DNA from: Desulfotignum sp.
GTDB taxonomy: Bacteria > Desulfobacterota > Desulfobacteria > Desulfobacterales > Desulfobacteraceae
Direction: 5' to 3'
DNA: 54,740 nucleotides
Assembly: GCA_011390635.1 (NCBI GenBank)
Contig: JAABSA010000024.1
Span: 1 to 54,740, forward strand
Part shown: piece after piece, positions 51,131 to 54,740 of the stretch
Layout of the letters: the number at the start of each line of letters is the position of its first letter
How positions within the stretch are numbered: the first letter of the stretch is position 1
Made by a program: the position numbers and the translations under genes
The notes under the pieces: model-generated
What the model was told of the DNA's origin: nothing
Seen by the model: the letters and a program-made list of their open reading frames with translations, nothing else
Databases searched by the model: none

Positions 51131-51179
51131 GTAACCCTCCTGAAAATTGATATTGTCCCGCTTTTATAGCTTCGATATA

Positions 51180-51208
51180 GCTGTATTATAAATACACAGG
51201 CCTGTCAA
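51180..51208 (-). promoter_or_regulatory. Promoter and overlapping palindrome of the thiolase gene
   Basis: On - TTGACA (51208-51203) is followed after 17 bp by TACAGC (51185-51180), three matches to TATAAT. The spacer holds a palindrome TGTATT-ATA-AATACA (51182-51196) that would overlap bound polymerase, so a repressor site is plausible. The start codon is about 43 nt after the predicted start point. Confidence 0.45.
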
Positions 51209-51735
51209 TATAAATCATACCCTCCGCAGGGTCAGTGCAAATACCCCTTCTGAAATTCCTGTGGGTTCCAAACTTGTGCAAGACGGTATTTGCGGGTCTC
51301 AGACCCTTGCCGGGCGGTTCCTGTGGGCCTCACCCCTCTTCCGTGTTTGACATGGCGTAAGGCATGCTGCGCTAAACGGCAAAAACTGCGGGCAGGTATG
51401 TCCTCAAACAGTTTGCCGCTCTTAACGCTGCGCATGCCCAACGCCATGTAGCAAACACGTCAGAATGGGATTCGACCCACAGGAACCGCCCGGCACTAGC
51501 CGTTGATGGCAGCGGTGACAGGGACGTCCTCCCGGATCTGGGTTCTTCTTGCGCGGCAAAAAATTTGATTTGTGAAGCGGGGCCGGAAATTTCCTGCACA
51601 CACGATCTGAATGGCGAAGCGGGACCCCTAGGTGGAGGGTACCTTGCTGACGGACTGTCGGAGCCCAACAGGGATTCCAGGCCGGCAGTAAGGTATCCGC
51701 ACCCGGGGCGGCCTGATGCCGGCCCGGGTGCGGCA
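51209..51735. other. Gene-free stretch between thiolase promoter and ftcd
   Basis: About 530 bp without a credible gene: the open frames on both strands lack ribosome sites and known families. Besides the 188-nt rod it holds GGGTCTCAGACCC (51295-51307), an extra direct copy of TTCCTGTGGG near 51258, two similar GAAGCGGG segments around 51575-51625, and overlapping GC-rich hairpins (51699-51707/51723-51731 and 51712-51721/51731-51740) at the ftcd stop. The last hairpins may end ftcd transcripts, though no T-run follows. Confidence 0.5.
51308..51495. other. 188-nt rod-like inverted-repeat element (structured RNA or mobile palindrome)
   Basis: A perfect 20-bp outer stem (51308-51327 with 51476-51495) encloses an unpaired zone of 15 and 17 nt (51328-51342 and 51459-51475). 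Inside are further paired blocks: 51343-51349/51452-51458, 51351-51357/51442-51448, 51361-51367/51432-51438 and 51377-51383/51411-51418, with an apical loop of about 20-25 nt. A closing stem, central bubble and long interrupted apical stem recall 6S RNA in shape and size. A palindromic mobile repeat is equally possible. I see no clear promoter or T-run on either strand. Confidence 0.6.
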
Positions 51736-53355
51736 TCAGGCGCGGGAATCCAAAATCTCCAGCACCTGCCGGCTCATTGCTTCGGCACGGTCTTTCAGAG
51801 ATTGTGCCTCTGCCAGGATCTCTTTTTTATAGGTTTCATCCGTGATATCCGTCATATTGATGAGCACATTTTTGTACGCCCCCCAGATGCCCATCTCCAT
51901 GGCCCTGGCCCCCACTTCCACATCGGATTTGGAAGCGATATTGCCGTATTCTGCCACTTTGGCAAGCGCGTCCCAGGCCGCATCCGCGGTTTTCATCACC
52001 GACAGCGGGGTGTCAATGGCTTTTTTCAATCCCAGCTGCAGCTGCTCTGCACGGTATGCCCGGTCCGCCTCGGTGTCCTTTGGCAGGCCAAGGGCTGCAA
52101 CATAGTCATTGAATGCATTGGTGTCCGCGTCAATCATGGGGATAAGGTCATGGGCTGCCTGGTGCAGCGGGGGAATCAGTTCCCGCATTTTTGCATCCAC
52201 ATCCTCAAATTTTCTCACCCCCAGGGTCAGCTTGGCCACCATGGACCCTAAGCCCGCGCCCATGGCTGCGATGGCCGCTGATACCGATCCGCCGCCCGGG
52301 GCGGAACTGCGGGATGCCACCTCTTCGATGAACTGCCGGACACTCAACCCGGCAAGGGGCTCATCCGGTGCTTCGGCAATGATATACTCAATGATCTTTT
52401 CTTTGGGGTTGAACGGGGCCACGGCATTCAATCCCAGCCGCTCCACCGCCAGGCGCACCTTCTGGTCCTCATCCAGGACAAACAGGTTTTCTTTTTCAAT
52501 ATAGTAATCAGCTGCCGCAAGAACCGCTTCCAGGGGCACCACGCCGACAATTTCAGACCCGGTCACCGCCACATTGAGCAGGGCCGCCTCTTTTTTCACC
52601 TCCTCAAACAGGACATGGGGCGGGGTGATCCGGTAATTATTCAGGTTCACCGTGACCTGGGCCAGGTTGTAGTCGTCCACATACCAGCCCATGCCCTTGA
52701 CCTCTTTGAGCCGGCCCGGTTCATCCGGTCCCCTGCCTGCTTCCCGCAGGTTCAGCGCAATGCGGTGGGCCTGGTTGGGGGTGGACAGCAGGTTGACATT
52801 GTAGGCGATGAGAAAAAACCGGGCCCCGGTGACCGTGGCCCCCCATTCGGGAATGAATTTCGCCGGGCCGAAATCCGGTTTCCACTCCGGCTTCACAATC
52901 CGGTCCTTGATGGCCTCGTACTGGCCTTCCCGAATCTGCGGCAGTTTTCTGCGGTAATCTTTGGTGGCAGATGCCTCATACAGGTACACGGGAATACCCA
53001 GCTCATCTGCGGCCCTTTGTCCGAACGCCTTTGAAAGGGCCACGCACTCCTCCATGGTCACATTGGCCACCGGAATGAACGGGCATACATCCAACGCCCC
53101 CATTCGGTGGTGTTCGCCCTTGTGGGTGGTCATGTCGATCTTTTCCCTGGCCACCCGTGCCCCGGCCAGGGCCCCTTCCACCACCGCATCCGGCTCCCCC
53201 ACAAAGGTGTACACCGTGCGGTTGGTGGACCGCCCCGGGTCCACATCCAGCAGGGTGCACCCGGCCGTGTTGCGGATGGCATCGGCAATGGCGTCAATGG
53301 TTTCCCTGTTGCGGCCTTCGGAAAAATTGGGTACGCATTCAACAATCTTTTTCAT
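51736..53355 (-). CDS. ftcD: Bifunctional glutamate formiminotransferase / formiminotetrahydrofolate cyclodeaminase
   Basis: 539 residues in three parts. About 1-178 is FTCD N (MKKIVECVPNFSEGRNRETIDAIADAI, HKGEHHRMGALDVCPFIPV with the catalytic His). About 180-325 is the FTCD middle domain (ARFFLIAYNVNLLST). About 340-539 is the all-helical cyclodeaminase (FIEEVASRSSAPGGGSVSAAIAAMGAGLGSMV). It transfers the formimino group of N-formiminoglutamate, from histidine, to tetrahydrofolate and releases ammonia to give methenyl-THF. The full fusion resembles the mammalian enzyme. ATG 53355 follows AAAGGTAAG. The corrinoid-activator gene lies upstream in the same direction. Confidence 0.93.
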   Translation of the reverse strand: MKKIVECVPNFSEGRNRETIDAIADAIRNTAGCTLLDVDPGRSTNRTVYTFVGEPDAVVEGALAGARVAREKIDMTTHKGEHHRMGALDVCPFIPVANVTMEECVALSKAFGQRAADELGIPVYLYEASATKDYRRKLPQIREGQYEAIKDRIVKPEWKPDFGPAKFIPEWGATVTGARFFLIAYNVNLLSTPNQAHRIALNLREAGRGPDEPGRLKEVKGMGWYVDDYNLAQVTVNLNNYRITPPHVLFEEVKKEAALLNVAVTGSEIVGVVPLEAVLAAADYYIEKENLFVLDEDQKVRLAVERLGLNAVAPFNPKEKIIEYIIAEAPDEPLAGLSVRQFIEEVASRSSAPGGGSVSAAIAAMGAGLGSMVAKLTLGVRKFEDVDAKMRELIPPLHQAAHDLIPMIDADTNAFNDYVAALGLPKDTEADRAYRAEQLQLGLKKAIDTPLSVMKTADAAWDALAKVAEYGNIASKSDVEVGARAMEMGIWGAYKNVLINMTDITDETYKKEILAEAQSLKDRAEAMSRQVLEILDSRA

Positions 53356-53515
53356 GATAGAGCTTACCTTTCTCATTTGTTCACGGTTTTGCTGTTATGT
53401 AAAATGTAAAAAAACTGTATCACAATCCAGGCTGGTTGTATATACAGGTATACATAATTTATCAACAAGCACACACGCCGATCATTTTGGTTTTTTAATG
53501 GATTTCAAGACCAGG

Positions 53516-54740
53516 TCAGACCTGCACTGACGGAAACCGTGACCGGTCGGTATGGGGATAGAACTTGGCACCGGAAAACAGGTTCATGAAAGACTGGTTC
53601 ACGTTCAGCTCGATGTAGGTGATGTTGTCCCTCACCGCCATGACCCGGTCAAAGGCATCCGGGTCGGTCAAAACCTGCCGGGCACCTTTCAGGGAGGTGT
53701 TGCCCAGCACCTGGAACCGGTCCACCGGGATATCAGGCAGCATACCGATGGATATGGCGGACTTGGGGTTGATGAAAGACCCGAACGTACCGGCCACATA
53801 AAATGTCTCCAGGTCCTCAAATAAAAGCCCTGCAGTCTGGGCCACGATCACCTCCAGGATGGTGTACATGGCTGCCTTGGCACTGGTCAGAGAGTTCAGG
53901 TCCACCTGGGTGAGGCAGATGGGATCTTTTGTACCGGAATCCGCCGCATCCACCAGCACGAATGAAGGGATCCCGTCCTGGTCTGTCAGTCGTCCTTCAC
54001 AGGCTTCGGGCACCAGCTTTCCCCGGATATCGATGCGGCCGGTGAGAAACAGGGCAGCTGCCAGATCGATCATGCCGGACCCGCAGATGCCCACAGGCGG
54101 CCGGTCTTCAATGGTGTGGATGACCAGCTCTCTTGTGGAAGGATCCACTGCCACCCGGTCGATCACCCCGGGCTTTGCGGTCATGCCTATCTGGCTGACC
54201 CCGCTTTCCAGGGCCGGTCCGGCAGCCCCGGCACAGGCCATCAGCCAGTCTTTGCTGCCCAGGACAATTTCCGCGTTGGTGCCCACATCCACCATGATGC
54301 AGGGAGCCTCTTTGAGATCCAGATCCGCCGCCAGAATGCCGGCCAGCAGGTCCCCGCCGAAATAGGACCCGATATTGGGAAACAAAAACACCTGCCCTTC
54401 TGGATGCATGTCCAGCCCGATCCTTTGTGCTGCCAGGGTATCGGGAATATTGGTGCAGGGGATGTAGGGTTCCTGGATGATGCCGAAGGCCGGCAGCCCG
54501 GCAAACAGATGGGTCATGGCGGTGTTGCCGGCCCCGGCCAGCAGAAACACCCGGTCCGGGGCTGTCCTGTTTTCTGTGCACAGCTGTGCCAGGTGCCGGT
54601 TCACCGCCGTCACTGCCAGGTCCTGGAGTTGGGCCCGGCCCGCCGGGGTCCGGGCATGGTGAATCCGGGTGAGCACATCCGGTCCGATATCCGCCTGGGG
54701 ATTATCAAACCCTATTTCGGCAAGCGTTTCCCCGGTATTC
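53516..54740 (-). CDS. RACo-like ATP-dependent activator of corrinoid proteins (DUF4445/ASKHA), 5' end outside window
   Basis: The last 406 residues of a protein whose N-terminus is beyond 54740; a [2Fe-2S] domain expected there is not visible. The ASKHA-type actin-like fold shows VFLLAGAGNTAMTHLF, PNIGSYFGGDLLAGIL, CIMVDVGTNAEIVLG, CAGAAGPALESG, GICGSGMIDLAAAL and FYVAGTFGSFINPKSAISIGMLPD. Such proteins (COG3894) use ATP to reduce Co(II) of corrinoid methyltransferase systems. The substrate protein is unknown here. An in-frame ATG at 54676 is internal, because the frame runs openly to the window edge. Confidence 0.85.
   Translation of the reverse strand, partial: NTGETLAEIGFDNPQADIGPDVLTRIHHARTPAGRAQLQDLAVTAVNRHLAQLCTENRTAPDRVFLLAGAGNTAMTHLFAGLPAFGIIQEPYIPCTNIPDTLAAQRIGLDMHPEGQVFLFPNIGSYFGGDLLAGILAADLDLKEAPCIMVDVGTNAEIVLGSKDWLMACAGAAGPALESGVSQIGMTAKPGVIDRVAVDPSTRELVIHTIEDRPPVGICGSGMIDLAAALFLTGRIDIRGKLVPEACEGRLTDQDGIPSFVLVDAADSGTKDPICLTQVDLNSLTSAKAAMYTILEVIVAQTAGLLFEDLETFYVAGTFGSFINPKSAISIGMLPDIPVDRFQVLGNTSLKGARQVLTDPDAFDRVMAVRDNITYIELNVNQSFMNLFSGAKFYPHTDRSRFPSVQV

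Noticed and set aside
49913-51169. 418-codon + strand frame opposite the thiolase
   Set aside because: The thiolase on - has all catalytic residues and its own terminator; this frame starts inside the terminator hairpin.
51209-51735. Group II intron, retron or diversity-generating element
   Set aside because: No domain V, no GTGYG 5' end, no reverse transcriptase and no paired template/variable repeats were visible.
1-54740. tRNA, rRNA, CRISPR arrays and insertion sequences
   Set aside because: No cloverleaf with TTCGA-type loop and CCA end, no rRNA sequence, no regularly spaced repeats beyond the two noted copies, and no transposase frame with terminal repeats was seen.

Overview
The window looks like chromosomal DNA of a strictly anaerobic, Gram-negative sulfate reducer of the Desulfobacterota, most likely Desulfobacteraceae (Desulfotignum- or Desulfobacter-like). 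The reasons are a complete Hmc transmembrane redox complex with a 16-heme HmcA, a class I hybrid cluster protein, NrfHA, a tungsten/molybdopterin aldehyde:ferredoxin oxidoreductase, TRAP uptake, and several sodium-coupled energy systems. The genus is an inference. I saw no rRNA, tRNA, CRISPR array, complete insertion sequence or prophage gene.

Layout. 1-554: the tail of a TrmJ-like RNA methyltransferase and a truncated dapB-like remnant. 575-7123: a universal stress protein and a complete mrpABCDEFG Na+/H+ antiporter operon. 7145-12844: two sodium-pumping biotin decarboxylase gene sets pointing at each other, oadG-oadB-biotin carrier on + and oadG-oadA-oadB-ABM protein on -, separated by a perfect bidirectional terminator. 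13284-18947: a four-gene operon of a lysine 2,3-aminomutase-type radical SAM enzyme, two D-Ala-D-Ala-ligase-like ATP-grasp enzymes and a GNAT/acetylpolyamine-amidohydrolase/GNAT fusion. This is the best candidate here for an undescribed biosynthetic system. 19081-28662 (-): hmcABCDEF followed by a universal stress protein, a receiver protein, a kinase with a degenerate receiver, and an Rrf2-type regulator. This is the D. vulgaris hmc-rrf1-rrf2 arrangement with two added genes.

28874-31250 (-): a GIY-YIG protein and a hybrid cluster protein that carries a Tat signal peptide, with an HcpR/FNR-like site centred 32 bp from a -10 element. 31350-36091 (-): TRAP transporter plus a two-subunit CoA-transferase. 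36542-39685 (+): class III aminotransferase and aldehyde:ferredoxin oxidoreductase, with a convergent sigma-54 activator (39764-41524). The 450 bp between the two divergent operons holds two sigma-54 promoters and two copies of one palindromic operator. Together these genes read as a single regulon that imports an omega-amino acid or related acid, transaminates it, oxidises the semialdehyde with ferredoxin and activates the product with CoA.

41716-47692 (+): LiuR-like MerR regulator, acyl-CoA dehydrogenase, class II photolyase, an AAA/DUF4143 ATPase and a KhtTU-type K+/H+ antiporter. 47707-49670 (-): nrfHA. 49955-51130 (-): thiolase. 51131-51735: a non-coding stretch with a 188-nt rod-like inverted repeat. 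51736-53355 (-): bifunctional formiminotransferase-cyclodeaminase. 53516 to the window edge (-): a RACo/DUF4445-type corrinoid-protein activator, 5' end missing.

The common themes are sodium and proton energetics (Mrp, decarboxylase pumps, KhtTU), periplasmic electron transfer and nitrogen-oxide detoxification (Hmc, Hcp, NrfHA), and CoA-linked oxidation of amino-acid-derived acids. Motif readings, residue counts and site positions come from the sequence. Functions come from family knowledge, and pathway assignments are inference.
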